A stretch of 64,000 nt of DNA from Isoetes taiwanensis (GCA_021234155.1 JAJEKV010000032.1:5211835-5275834), one strand, 5' to 3'. Positions 33,680 to 45,092 are shown, counted from the stretch's first letter. The notes: a model not told the origin generated them from the sequence alone. A program made the numbers and translations.

Positions 33680-34924
33680 TGCGCAGCACCTTGTTTATTT
33701 TATTTTGGGAAGCCGTAATATGACTTGGACCTAATGTCAAATTGCCCAAATTAGAAGACAAATAACAGCGACAAGATAAAAATGGCTGGAGCAATCCTCC
33801 AATTTTGGAAGACATCCCAAGTTTCCTATCCAAGTTTATATGAAATCTTATAGGGTCTCTAACAGGTCCCGTTTATCAATCTCACTATGGAATAAGAAAA
33901 TGCAGCTTGGGTACCTCAGAGAAATGGGTCTCCCAAATCAAGCTTGGATCCGCTTTTGGCAACATGACCATAACTGAGTTCTTGAAAGATCAGAAAATGC
34001 TAAAACAAAAATACATAAATGCAGTTAACCCACTCATGAAGATTTGAGTATTCCCAAGCTTCTAACAGCAAATAATGTTCAAATATAAATGTTCTCGCAT
34101 GTAAGGACAATACAAACAAAGGTTTGATGAATTTACAATAAACAATGCACAACTTCAACATCATCTTTCTTAAGGCTCAGACATGCATGCATTGGGAATT
34201 GCCAAATTCAACCTATTAAGACATAGAGCAAAACAGAAATGGAAGCACAACATATGGCAGTAGGTGGAGCAAAACCTTGTGTAGAACTTAAGCACAACCT
34301 ATTCAGATTAGAACCTAGGGCAAAACCTATGTAATAAATCTATTAAACTTGGACCAGAATTGTTTGAAACGGGAGTGCAAACTGTTGCAGAATATAGTAT
34401 AGAAATCCACGAGAAAATTAATCAAATGCAAAATATGTAGCAGAAACTGGAGCAGGGCTAGTGACTTTCACTACAAAATTTAGTCCAGACACTATGCGGA
34501 ATGAAGTTGGATCTACCGCAAAAATCAGAGTAGGACATAGACCAAGCTAGATGCAAAATCTGTACACTCTAAAGCAGGATCGGAGGTGGATTAGATGCAC
34601 AAACTTAGAAGATTAGAACGAAAGAACATAGAGCTTAACCCATTGCAAAATGGAACAATACTAGACAAGAAAGCTGAATTCGTTGCAGAAGTTTGAGCCC
34701 ATTTTGTAGCACAACAAAACCTGCTCCAACATTTGCTGTAGACTCGAGTCAAAAAGTTGTGCAAACCTGAATATGGGCGAATTGAAACAATAGAAAATAT
34801 TGAATTACAGAGCTATTGGAAAACCGTCAAGACTCCATCATTATTGATCTATAGGGCATATTATATCAGAACAAAAGCATCCACATTGCAAACACAATAT
34901 TACTGATTCCACATTGCAAACACG
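33680..34924. other. No gene recognised
   Basis: This is the right flank of element A. Its first bases continue a dispersed repeat also seen at 12270-12300. The remainder is AT-rich without recognisable features. A short CCACATTGCAAACAC repeat occurs twice at 34877-34925 at the broken end of the dehydrogenase fragment. Confidence 0.4.
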
Positions 34925-35297
34925 GTATTACCAGTATATCAATACCATCTTGATATTGTTCCTTGAGCCAGATATGGAATTTGTCCACCGAATCTTGGTC
35001 TGAACTGTCGAGCGGATGAAAAGCCACTTCTAGGCCCTCTTGTTTGAGCTATTTCCCAGCTGCGAGGCCAGAGTTTATATCTCTGGATGTCAGAACTACA
35101 GAAAGCCCATTACTAGCAAGCTGCCGCGCAATTTCAAGACCTATTCCCCTATTTGATCCGGCTACTGTTTCTTTTGTCCACCATCTAAACAGAAAAATTC
35201 ATGCCGAATCACACATCTCTGCTAAGCAGTTGATATGTTTTCCAGAAATTGCAATGCTGTTGCGAATGAATGTGTACCTGGATAATGCGTCCTCCAT
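34925..35297 (-). pseudogene. Short-chain dehydrogenase/reductase, 5' fragment
   Basis: Exon one (35278-35297) encodes MEDALSR and ends at a GTACAC donor. After a 93-bp intron, exon two starts at 35184 and encodes WWTKETVA, then [18 protein letters not shown], the glycine-rich NADPH-binding loop of a Rossmann fold. VVLTSRD, an in-frame TAG, LEVAFHPLDSSD and WLKEQYQDGIDILV follow. This is the order of plant classical SDRs of the carbonyl-reductase / menthone-reductase type. Three residues before the glycine loop are missing (the usual VVTGANRG reads AGSNRG). The similarity ends just before the NNAG motif near 34925, so the YxxxK active site is absent. It is a dead 5' fragment. Confidence 0.85.
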
Positions 35298-35427
35298 CGC
35301 CCTAGCTATGGACGCCTCACTCCAAATGAGCGCCAAACATATTCTGAGCCATGGCCATCGACATTAAATTTTGGTTATTATGAATAGCTGCCGTCGTAAA
35401 AGAGAAATTAATATATTTTTGGGATTT

Positions 35428-35560
35428 TATGGAAACCTCCCCAGGTTAGAAAATTGGAAACCTCCCCAGGCTTTGGCTGAAAGCTGGGGAGGTTTCCATT
35501 AGAGAAAATTTGGGAGGTTTCCATTCTTGGGACCATAACCCAATTCGGGCGTATATAATT
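35428..35560. repeat. GGAAACCTCCCC element, right half
   Basis: Two GGAAACCTCCCC copies are followed by two inverted copies (GGGGAGGTTTCC and GGGAGGTTTCC). The right edge, ATAACCCAATTCGGGCGT, is the inverted counterpart of the left edge of the element at 12583. Both copies share the lead-in TTTTATGGAAACCTCCCC. The corresponding place in the third locus (near 39650) lacks the element, which supports an insertion. Confidence 0.65.
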
Positions 35561-35566
35561 TGAGCG

Positions 35567-36211
35567 GGGGATAAGTGGCGCCCCTGCTGAAATAGTTTTA
35601 ACAAACGGTTATTACTTTGTTTTTGTCCTTGCTTACCTAAAACTAAATTAAATTGAAATGAAAGAATAATTGGAAATCGCCTTCATATTGCCCCAAAAAT
35701 GCCAATTATCATTTTCTTATCTATCTATCTACCTTTGGACATGGAAAAACCCATTAGGTAAACAAAGTTTGCTTTCTAGAACTCTTCACTTTCAAAGATA
35801 CCTTTCCTTCTACACTATAACTACAATTTAAGATATGTTCTCTTTCCTTAACATCTTTTTTCTTTCATTGTCTATGGTTTCTTTTGCTTACAATAGATCC
35901 CATATTAATGCTTCTATTATAGCTTGTGTGGTAACTTGCATGCTACATTTAGTTCTTCTTCTAAGTTCATGTTGCTTCCATATGTAAATTTTTATTTTGC
36001 ATGCTTAAGCGCTTTGATCTCATATGCTTAGGAACATATTCTATATTGTTCTCAAATGTTGGACATTAAGAGCAGATCCAACCACACAAGTATGGAACTA
36101 AAGAAATGTTCAGCCGCTGCGATAAATTTCTTGTAAGGATTAATTTTGCTTCATTAGATTATAAAATACATCAAAATGATAATTACAAAACCGTGGTGGA
36201 AAGAAAAAGGT
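35567..36211. repeat. Repeat R3, copy 1, non-coding 3' flank of phytocyanin pseudogene
   Basis: Matches 39655-40598. Shared landmarks are GCGCCCCTGCTGAAATAGT, a TATCTATCTATC run and CATATGCTTAGGAACATATT. Copy 1 lacks the foldback insertions found at 39989-40291 and the poly(A) insertion at 39822. Confidence 0.8.
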
Positions 36212-36803
36212 CTATAACACTAGGAAAGGGGCAATAAGCAAGGTGGTAGTGAAGACCATTCCCACAATAACACGAGGATTATGAGTTGTATTGGTAGAGG
36301 TGAGGTGGAGGAGGTCAGTAGTTGGTGCTGATGACAGGGGTGGTAGTGATAGGACTGGAGGGACTATCCAACATTTTGATGGCAATGTGCATTCCTTGAT
36401 TGCAGTGACCAGCAGTACCACAGATAAAGTAAATGTCTTGAGTAATTGTGATGCTATCACTCCCAGTGGTGTAGGATTTGATGGAGTTTCCAGAGTTGCA
36501 AGCGGTGTAGTCCGATGCGCTGACTTGCTGGACAAAGTGGAGGCCAGAGTCATAGTTGCAAGAGGGAACGAAAGCAATCAATGGGACATAGAAAATAAAC
36601 AAACAACACATGGGTGAGGGTTGGAAAATAGAACAATGCATAAGACCAAAAAATAAAAAAGGATGGGATATAACCAGAAAAAAGGTATAGAATTGAATGA
36701 ACAAAATAACAAAGCCAGAAATGGCTATACCAAGGATATCGCCGGGGAAGAGTTGGCCAGAGGCCGCCCAGGCTGTGAAGTCGGTACCAGAGGACCAGCC
36801 AGC
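36212..36803 (-). pseudogene. Phytocyanin pseudogene (copy 1)
   Basis: This is a near copy of the phytocyanin at 40599-41294. The exon-one remnant (36731-36803) encodes AGWSSGTDFTAWAASGQLF and PGDIL, but the signal-peptide part and start codon are missing. The exon-two part encodes NYDSGLHFVQQVSASDY and YFICGTAGHCNQGMH, so the copper-ligand region survives. Compared with the other copy, a 7-base deletion at about 36556 removes the AG splice acceptor and the first exon-two codons. A TGA replaces a Pro codon after VISTNY (36315-36317), and a further indel shifts the GPI-signal frame. All three defects are visible by direct comparison. Confidence 0.9.
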
Positions 36804-38345
36804 CTACATAGCATAGCATATCCCTCTAAACGCACATAGCATATCCCCTTTATATATGAGCGCATCCCCCAGGGGCCGAGGAGCAAGCCATTTTGAAATT
36901 GAAATATAGTGGTTGAAATATGTAGTAATTCCCTCCCCCTTGGATTCTATGATGTATATTAAGATGTATATAGGAATATTATTACTTTAGGTAACATTCC
37001 TGGCATATTGGTATGCCACGAATGTTACCTAAAGTAAGCCCCGAATTCCACTGGGCCGGCAGTTGTTGTGAGGTCGAATCCAGGGCAAACAAGTAAGCTA
37101 CTGACGCCGCTGTTGGGATTCCACTGCAGGGTGGAAATTTCTGAGGTGGAGTCAGTTAAGAGGATTTCTTATGACGGGCAATATTGCCCGGCAGATGGCT
37201 GGCAGATGCAGGAAAAGTTGCCAGCTAAGCTGAGAAAGCTTCAATCTGAAAACTACCTTTGACCTATGCGGAATGCTGATTCCGGCACTTTGGATCAAAC
37301 AACCTGGTATTTGTTGCAAACAAGATTAAAATCTGTCGGCCTTGTGGAATCTGGGCCTAACATTCCTATAATGTGGATGCAACTTATGTTGTATTCAGCG
37401 AATCAGGTTATGCCACGTGTCCACCACATCCATTTCAAACCCAGTTATCGAGCATTTCTTCTTCCCTCTTTCCCTGCGCCAGCCACCAATCTTGGTTCTT
37501 ACTTGATTTTTTTTCTTGGTACCATCTATGAGCTACTCTGTTGTGTAAGCGCCAGTGATCTTGTGACCATGGCAAAGGCGGTAGATCCTCCGATGTTCTT
37601 TTTTGCAGAGCTTGATGTTTCTTGCATATTTGGTTAGATCTGATGCCTATTATCTACTTGCATTTGTGTTTTCAGGAAGATTTTGCTCCTTTCATTTGTC
37701 TGGTAGGTTTTATTCCTTTGGAGCTCCATGTTTTCTGTTTCTTTCTTTAAGACTTTGTATTTGCCGTCTTTCTCTAATGTTCGTCTGCTTTCTTGTTTGT
37801 TTGTGCAGGTCTACATGTTAGCTTCTGCCTTTTTCGAGAACAAACCATATTCTAAGTGCATGTTTTATTCTTCTGTCAAAGTGCGTGGAACAAGAATGAA
37901 AATATATGTGCATTTTGTTGCTATCAGAAGTTGAGCAGTCAGAAACAGTAAATAGATTTCGGATTTGAGTTACGAATGTCCTGATTTAGGAGCATTATCT
38001 TGGAATCCATTCTAAAAATGCTAACAAATGCCAAAGTTTATTAATTTTTGACCATTCTTTCTTAGTTTTGTTGAATGAAAACTGGAACAGAATATTGACC
38101 AATCGACCATTCTTTCTTGCTTTTGCAGAATGAAAACTAGAATGCTACATAGAATGCAAGAACATAATGAAATATCGGAATGTTATTCAGAATGTGAAGT
38201 AAATATTCATAATATAATTAAGTTTAACTTTCCTAAAAAAAATGTAAGACACGTGGCAACATAGGATAGGCCTCGGGGGCTGAATGCAACATAAGTTGCA
38301 TTTATGTTTTGAAAAAAAACTCATAAGGACTAACTTCATATTATA
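36804..38345. other. No supported gene
   Basis: Open frames at 37068-37262, 37266-37637 and 37603-37934 have no recognisable domain. The only clear structure is the 25-bp hairpin at 36982-37037. Confidence 0.4.
36982..37037. repeat. 25-bp inverted repeat with 6-nt loop
   Basis: Arms 36982-37006 (starting TTACTTTAGGTAACATTC) and 37013-37037 are complementary at 24 of 25 positions around the loop ATTGGT. It resembles a minimal foldback element or a hairpin-RNA template. Confidence 0.9.
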
Positions 38346-39413
38346 TAATGCAATTTCCTATTTCTATTTTATGTTTTTGTCGCACAAAATTCTGCGCCGC
38401 AATCCATCTCTATATTTTACTGCCACATGCATTTAAGACATCTACATCGACGGCTTACAGTGTTCGTGTGCTGATCTAACCTAGAAGGTACGACGGTGGG
38501 CATGGTGATGGACCTGCATTCTACCTTTTCTATCCCTGCATTCCCTGCATCCTACCTTTTCTATCAATCTCATGCGCCCAGACTTGAGCGAAAATGTGAA
38601 GTGGCAGCTTCTTTGTTTGAATTGTTTGCACGATCAGCATGGCACGTTCTCGCCAATGTGGGCATGGCTGGAGATGCAATTCTACTAGGCTCAACATTCC
38701 AGTTCTAAATTTGACAGTCTTTGCGTGCAATTGATCCATGGTTGTAGTTTCTTGTGATCCAAGTAGCAAATGCACATGCCCACATGCCGAGCTATGGCAG
38801 GCATCCATTTTGCATAGTTTTCTTTCCACATTGAGAAGGAAAACCAAGTTGGGGTTTTTCTGCAGAGATTAGTGATTGCGAGCTATTCCGATTCATGGAG
38901 CTATGAATCTACCGACAATGTTTTCAGCTATGGAGATTTACTGGAGCAGCTTCACCGAAAAAGGGCTTCTCTGCTTTCCTTTCCTTTTTTGTGCTTCACT
39001 GGAGCTTTGCCGAAACAGGGTGAATCGATGAAGCAGGCATGCTAACATCAAGGCAGCAAGCAACATGTTAACATCAAAGGCATCAAGGCACATTAAGAGG
39101 CGCCTCACATATAAATCTTTTAGTATTCACATGTAGTTCATCTGAGACGGCCGGTTTGACGTTTCATCCCAGAACTGCTGGAGCAGTTTACACCTGAACG
39201 TCTCAACGACTTGACGTTCGGCAAAAAATTGCCGGTGACATGTGAGGCATCCCTAAAGCATGTGCTTTTATTGGAGCTTTGTCAAAACCAGGACGAATCT
39301 TTAAGGACTCAAAGCACATGCTAACATCAAGGTAGCAAGCAACTGCCTCCGTTCTTCTACAATAGCAATTTTTCTACAGCCTTGTTCTACAAACAATCAG
39401 CTCCCTTTGATTT
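38346..39413 (+). repeat. Dispersed repeat R1, copy 2
   Basis: Matches 7269-8231 with small indels, but contains a 157-bp MITE (39097-39253) and a deletion near 38905-38945. Directly after it comes R2, without the 4-kb segment seen at the first locus. Confidence 0.85.
39097..39253. mobile_element. 157-bp MITE, PIF/Harbinger-like
   Basis: Absent from the matching position of R1 copy 1 (near 8070). Flanked by TAA at 39094-39096 and 39254-39256. Terminal inverted repeats are GAGGCGCCTCACAT and ATGTGAGGCATCCC, agreeing at 11 of 14 positions. A three-base TAA duplication is the PIF/Harbinger (Tourist) signature. It has no coding capacity; the interior has further inverted segments such as TGAGACG / CGTCTCA. 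Confidence 0.85.
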
Positions 39414-39420
39414 TTTTTTG

Positions 39421-39665
39421 CCTCTGTTCTCTCTCCTGGGAGGCAACTATTCCTTAGTACAAGGGGCATCAATCTTGGAAAGCCGACATAACATGAGCTC
39501 CATGAGCTTCTGGTCATTTCGATCCTTTTATTCCCATTTTGATTTACCAAAGTCGTTATGATCCTTCTGGCCATTTACACACGCTAGGGTAGTAGGACTC
39601 CTGTTGCAGAATATAACAAAGAAAAGGTCACATTGAGAAACAGGGGGATTAGTGACGCCCCTGCT
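39421..39665 (+). repeat. Dispersed repeat R2, copy 2
   Basis: Matches 12299-12582; it continues directly into R3 (the phytocyanin-associated repeat). Confidence 0.85.
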
Positions 39666-39794
39666 GAAATAGTGGAGAAAATTTCACTCTCTATAAAGTT
39701 GGCAAAAACCATAGTAGTTTCAGCAAACGGTTATTACTTTGTTTTTGTCCTTGCTTGCCTGAAAGTAAATTAAATTGAAATGAAAGAATAATTG

Positions 39795-39821
39795 GAACCC
39801 CCTGCTGAATAATTGCCACCG

Positions 39822-39852
<31 letters not shown>
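39795..39852 (+). repeat. Short insertion with 29-base poly(A)
   Basis: Relative to R3 copy 1 (near 35672) this copy has an extra CCCCCTGCTGAATAATTG-type segment followed by A29 (39822-39850) and GGAA, with GGAA also before the insert. A poly(A)-tailed insert between short repeats looks like a LINE-mobilised fragment. Confidence 0.55.
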
Positions 39853-39988
39853 AAATCGCCTTCATATTGCCTCAAAAATGCCAGTTATCATTTTCTTATC
39901 TATCTATCTATCTACCTTTGGACATGGAAAAACCCATTAGGTAAACAAAGTCTGCTTTCTAGCCCTCTTCACTTTCAAAGATCCCTTT

Positions 39989-40291
39989 CCTTAACAACCT
40001 AGCCCTCAAGTTTTAAGGCTGAGATCAGATCTCAGCCGTTGATTGCAAGAGTGTTACCCACCAGTAACATATGAAAAAGTGCATAAACACCTAGTTTGTT
40101 ATGCCAAATGGCTATAAACACCTAGTTTAGTATGAAAACCACCATAAAACCACTATAAAACTCTCAAGCCCAGGTTGTTAAGGCGGATAACACCCTAGAA
40201 CTTGGGTGTTATGCCCTACTATAACAAACTCGAGCCTCCGGCCCTCGTTTGTTATAATAGGGCATAACACCCTCTTTCCAAGGTGTTATCC
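39989..40291. mobile_element. Two adjacent foldback insertions
   Basis: Absent from R3 copy 1. The first (39989-40183) has inverted ends CCTTAACAACCT and AGGTTGTTAAGG and an inner perfect palindrome, GGCTGAGATC A GATCTCAGCC. The second (40185-40291) is one long hairpin: GGATAACACC pairs with GGTGTTATCC, TGTTATGCCCTA with TAGGGCATAACA, and ATAACAAAC with GTTTGTTAT. No target duplication could be defined with confidence. Confidence 0.75.
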
Positions 40292-40598
40292 CTCTCTTCT
40301 ACACTATGACTACAATTTATGATATGTTCTCTTCCCTTAACATCTAGTTCTTCTTCTAAGTTCATGTTGCTTCTATATGTAAATTTTTATTTTGCATGCT
40401 TAAGCGCTTCGATCTCATATGCTTAGGAACATATTCCATATTGTTCTCAAATGTTGGACATTAAGAGCAGATCCAACCACACAAGTATGGAACTAAAGAA
40501 AGGCTGCCGCGATAAATTTCTTGTAATTAATTTTGCTTCATTAGATTATAAAATACATCAAAATGATCATTACAAAACCATGGTGGAAAGAAAAAGGT

Positions 40599-41294
40599 CT
40601 ATAACACGAGGAAAGGGGCAAGAAGCAAGATGGTAGTGAAGACCATTCCCACAATAACACGAGGACTGGAGTTGTATTGGTAGAGGTGAGGTGGAGGAGG
40701 TGGGTAGCTGGTGCTGATGACAGGGGTGGTAGTGATAGGACTGGAGGGAACATCCGACATTTTGATGGCAAGGTGCATCCCTTGATTGCAGTGACCAGCA
40801 GTACCACAGATAAAGTAACTATCTTGAGTAATTGTGATGCTATCGCTCCCAGTGGTGTAGGATTTGATGGAGTTTCCAGAGTTGCAAGCGGCGTAGTCCG
40901 ATGCGCTGACTTGCTGGATAGAGTGGAGGCCAGAGTCATAGTTGAAGACTGCAAGAGGGAACGAAAGCAATCAGTGGGACATAGGGAAATAAACAAGCAA
41001 ACATGGGTGAGGGTTGGAAGCGAGAACAATGCATAAGACCAAAAAATAAAATATGGGACATAACAAAAAAAAAAAAAAGCAGGAAATATAATGAACAAAA
41101 TAGCTATCTATACCAAGGATATCGCCGGGGAAGAATTGGTGAGAAGCTGCCCAGGCTGTGAAGTCTGTACCAGGGGACCAGCCAGCGGCATCGCCAACGG
41201 TATAGGTCGCGGCATGGCCCAATGCAAACAAGTTGAGCAAAATAAAAGCCGCGGCAACGAGCGGTGCACCGCCTCTTCCTCCAACCGGAGCCAT
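40599..41294 (-). CDS. Phytocyanin (uclacyanin-type blue copper protein), two exons
   Basis: Exon one is 41114-41294 and exon two 40599-40948, joined across a 165-bp GT-AG intron at GDIL|VF, the position usual for this family; the product is 176 residues. Residues 1-28 are a signal peptide (VAAAFILLNLFALGHA). The mature domain starts ATYTVGDAAGW. Type-1 copper ligands are all present: His in DSGLHSI, then Cys, His and Met in YFICGTAGHCNQGMH with the C-x4-H-x4-M spacing of Met-ligand phytocyanins, plus the two other Cys for the disulfide. A Pro/Ser-rich linker (SYPPPPPH) and a hydrophobic tail (VGMVFTTILLLAPFLVL) indicate GPI anchoring at the cell surface. The start MAPVGG is chosen because a longer in-frame ATG lies inside the TATA box at 41360. 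This is the only gene in the window that looks intact. Confidence 0.92.
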
Positions 41295-41359
41295 CAGAGC
41301 TGAGATGAACGAACAAATGCCCACACAAAATGGGTCGATCTGGGTTATGGAAGAGCTCA

Positions 41360-41369
41360 TATATATATG
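41360..41369 (-). promoter_or_regulatory. TATA box of the phytocyanin gene
   Basis: CATATATATATGAGCTC on the minus strand lies about 65 bases before the chosen ATG, preceded by an A-rich tract. It implies a 5' leader of roughly 30-40 bases. Confidence 0.55.
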
Positions 41370-41932
41370 TGGGTTTTTTTGGGTTTTTTTTTTGACGGAT
41401 TTTGCCTTTGCAAGCTTCTTCCGAGCGGCCATGGCGCTGACAAGTAGGTACAGCTAGCGGTTCGTGCATCTGGGTGGAGTCCTTGCTTTCTGGCGTCCAT
41501 CCTACGCTTCTCCTTGGACTTCCCCACCTCACCAAACTGCACCATTGCATTTGCCATTTTTGTGCTGGCGCACTTTGCTCTTCAACTGCCTTTTTGTTTT
41601 CTCCAAATATAAAATTTCCTATTGTACTTACAACAATGATGTCAAGCTGTTTTATCCTGAAATTCCTGGCCCATTTAAAGCATTGCATCTACAGTTGAGG
41701 TTTTTCATCCCTTTTCAAGTTTTGAACCTTTCCTCCTTTGCAATTGTTATCTCCGTCCTACAAAGGTTTATTGGCTAAAAAATTAGGCATGTCTGATGTC
41801 TCTAAAATATTGGTTCCAAACACGAGAAGATTCTAGACGTGTTGCTATCATGTGAGCAATAATGCATTGGCTACGATGGAATGTAACCAGCAACAAGTTC
41901 CCACGTATAGTGATCCAGCCAAGTATATCCAA

Positions 41933-41966
41933 ATCCATCCATCCATCCATCCATCCATCCATCCAC
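41933..41966 (+). repeat. (ATCC)n microsatellite
   Basis: About eight uninterrupted ATCC units. Confidence 0.95.
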
Positions 41967-43344
41967 CTATATAAACTTCCGTCAACAGATGTGACAATTG
42001 CAACATCAGACATCAAGATGAAATGTGCCAACAAAGTGCCACCTGCATTGAGTTTTGGGGTGCATGGTAGAAATAAGAGAAATAACATCAGGGAGGTGAG
42101 ATAAAGCTACCCAAGAAATGGTAAAATGCCCTAATTCAATTTGAAGGATGTAAAGAAACCAATAAGCTAAAATACTTCATGCTTGATAACGGTCATTGAC
42201 ATATTAGCAGGTCCATATAATGAAACAAGACATAGATAAAAAATGAGTACATCATACAAAGTCTCTAGTCTCTAGTCTCTAGGCTAGCCTTCATATCATC
42301 TACAAGAGTATTTAGATCCAATTTGCGTACTCTATCATTTTTGTATTTTCACTATTCATACAAATAATCATTCAATTGAGTAAGCAACATCTTTAAAGTT
42401 CAAAAGAAGAACTGGCACGTAGATGATGTTTTTCCTGCAGATGAGAAAACACAGTACTGCCTATAAAAGCATATCTCTTGTCCTCTGCCTGAAAAAGAAG
42501 AAAACGGCCTTAGCCGGACTTCAATAACTTTCATGTTATTATGTAGAAAGATGTTCCAAATCCCAGCTTATGCATAGCAAGAAGGTCGATATGTACTGCT
42601 TCTTTTTAAAAAGGCTCCGAAAATTTTATGCTCAAGAGCTTTCGCAAATAACCTTTGGGCTCCGATCGAGATTGGCCAATCATTAACATCCACACCACAT
42701 AGAAGCCCTATTTTAAAACAGAACCTAATTCAAGCTAGCTCTGAGGTTGGGCCATCTCGGAGAAGCGGCCGCCTTGAAGTGGATGGTTTGTTCAAAGTCT
42801 AAAATCCATTTTTTTACAACATTTGGATGCTCAAAAACATTCAAGCAAAACCACTTTATTACTTGCAATGCTTCTTTTGATTTAATGGTTAGCGCGGAAG
42901 GCATCCAATTTTGTTGACATGCCAAAGCTAAGAATGTGGAATAGAATATATGAAAAGCTTGTTATAGATGCATGCATCCTTGTTTGTTTACTTTGTTTTG
43001 TAGGTATATGTTCCTTTTTAAGCCATGGATAAGCCAAATTCACTCTATTGCAAATCCATGTTTCTGCTTTACCGTTTTTGGCATAAGGCTAGTCTCGCCA
43101 GTAGTGGTAGTTCAATAGGGTCTTGAATCATGTTAGTAAAATTTTAAATGATGTTATCTACTTCAACCTCCAACTGATCTCCTCTTTCGATTCAAGGGAG
43201 TTTATATAAAGAGGAAGATCCTTTTAAGGTCAATTTGTAAATATGATCTCATTCACATGCAAAATTGCAATGTGAGTTAGCAACAACCACAAAACTCCGA
43301 AAATAAACTCCCAATACTAAATTGTAGTAAAATTAAATGATGAA
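41967..43344. other. No gene recognised
   Basis: AT-rich, with a short TCTCTAGTC triplication near 42260-42280. No coding domain or RNA gene seen. Confidence 0.4.
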
Positions 43345-43481
43345 TAGCTGATCGGTCTGTGGCCCCTGGGTGCTACCTCAGGCATCTCAACCCAGGGGCA
43401 ACCATCATATTGACGGATGAACATATTCCTGGGCTTGTACAGAAAAATGATGGGGAATTGGCTCAGGAAGTACTAAAAAGG
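43345..43481 (+). pseudogene. Left part of an open frame interrupted by element B
   Basis: After an AATAG acceptor-like site the frame reads CYLRHLNPGATIILTDEHIP and GELAQEVLKR up to the target site. When one AAAGG copy and the element are removed, it continues in frame at 56799 with VLTPRRSLEVVWMGSEAHSA to a stop at 56886. About 75 codons are open across the junction. I recognise no family. A perfect inverted repeat, GCCCCTGGGT / ACCCAGGGGC, lies inside it, so chance openness cannot be excluded. Confidence 0.35.
43477..43481 (+). repeat. Target-site duplication of element B, left copy
   Basis: AAAGG before the 5' LTR is repeated at 56794-56798 after the 3' LTR. Confidence 0.95.
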
Positions 43482-45079
43482 TGTGACGTTCCAGCATAAT
43501 ATACGCCCCAATACGTATATTATACTGCCACGTCACACGTACATGTCACAAGTGACATGTACTTGAGAGTAGGACAACGTTGCACCTAGGAGCTAAAGGT
43601 TGCACCTAGGGGGCAACCTTGGATGTTGGGTATGTAATTAAACATACACAACAAAAGGTTCCTTGTTCATCCATTTCCAAATGGCCTAAAGCCATTTGCC
43701 CATGTGGATGCCCTAACCTAGATAGGGTCTATATAAGGGCTAAAACCCTAGACCCTAGCTCTCCTTTCACTTTGCCAATTAGGGTTTTCTAGAGCTTCCT
43801 TTCCTCTTTTCGCAATTAGGGCTTTCACGGGCCAATTCGGCCAAGGTAAGGCTTCGAAATCGCATTGCCAGTTCAGAAAAGTCGGTTTGCACAACAAAGT
43901 TCTTGAGTAGCAGTTGTCTTGACAAGATCAGGAGCATGGACGCCTTCCAAGGATCAGGAGCAAGCCAAGGAGCAGGTATCTAGTTGTTCTGTTGTGCAAA
44001 ACCGTCTTTAGGCATGGCAATATGCCGGGTTAGTATGTTAGATCATCTCTGGAAGCCTTGTAGATCCCTAGATCTGAGACTCTAACGAATGAACCTAACA
44101 TTGGATGTTAAGTAGATAGATTGATATGATTCTCTATCTCTGTTCTGTGATATTGCATGTATTCCACTCTATGATCTCCTTGTTGTGGGAAGGGGGGTAG
44201 AGACCTAAAGGCTGTGTAGAAGATGCTCCTAGCATAGCACCTTAGTTCCCATGTAAAATGCGCCCCGTGCAGGAGCCCACACCTGGCGTGGGTGAAGGGG
44301 CAAGGCCGGTTGATAAGGAGGAACTTGTCTCATCGCGGACTGACCCCTCTGGTAGTAAAGCCTATCGGGGGTCTTTGCTGGCTAGGCTTAATGGCTTGCC
44401 ACTGCGTGTGGGCAAGGCATGAGCTCGACACTCGTGGGGTGGTGGATATGACCTTCCAGTGAGTTCAAGTCGAATAAGGGCAGTGGCCCTCTAGCCGCCT
44501 GCGATGAGCATGGATACCTCTGGAGGAGAGGCAGCTCTCTTCCTGCCTCATCGGGGTTGGGGAGATGCAACCCACCCGGTAGTAGCCCCTCGGCTATTCA
44601 CCGGGCGGGCTGGCCAAGTCCCAACACTTTTCAGCCTACTCTGCAAAGTGTGCACGGGAGGGGCGGATGGAGTGGACTACCCTAAGCCATGTTCTATGCC
44701 AGCCAAATCCATTGCCATGAATTCTGTCTGCAATGAACTCTGGAGGCCTAGCCGTCAGTCATCCCCCTTGAGTCTGAGCCTGGGTAGGACCTTCCCTTTG
44801 TATTATTGTTATGAAGGTATTGCTGACTCTGTGATGTTGCTATTGTTATGGTGATTATGTTGTATATTATTAGTTGTGCTCACGTTTGTTTGTTACGCTT
44901 CCGCAGATAGGTCGATCCGATGGAAGACGGATGAATGACACATCCACTCTTCCCTTGCTGGCTCTGCCCCCATGGGAGTGGAGTCAGGTGGATGGCCCCC
45001 CCGTCGAGGCGCTGTGCCGGGGAATGCTCCTCCTTCCGAGCACGATCACGGGCATCGTATAAGGAGTAGGGGCGCCACG
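43482..45079 (+). repeat. Element B 5' LTR
   Basis: Begins TGTGACGTTCCAGC and ends near GGGGCGCCACG, immediately before the primer site. TATATAAG at 43730-43737, followed by teloboxes (AAACCCTAG, ATTAGGGTTTT), is the likely LTR promoter. Confidence 0.92.
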
Positions 45080-45080
45080 G

Positions 45081-45092
45081 TGGTATCGAGCA
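45081..45092 (+). other. Primer-binding site of element B, degenerate
   Basis: TGGTATCGAGC differs from the initiator tRNA-Met complement TGGTATCAGAGC by loss of one base. It directly follows the LTR. Confidence 0.8.

Noticed and set aside
35044-35367. 107-codon plus-strand frame
   Set aside because: It is antisense to the short-chain dehydrogenase exons on the minus strand.
38496-38708. Conserved 70-codon frame shared with 7424-7636 as a gene
   Set aside because: The whole surrounding R1 repeat is duplicated, so the frame is shared only because the DNA is; no domain or start context supports it.
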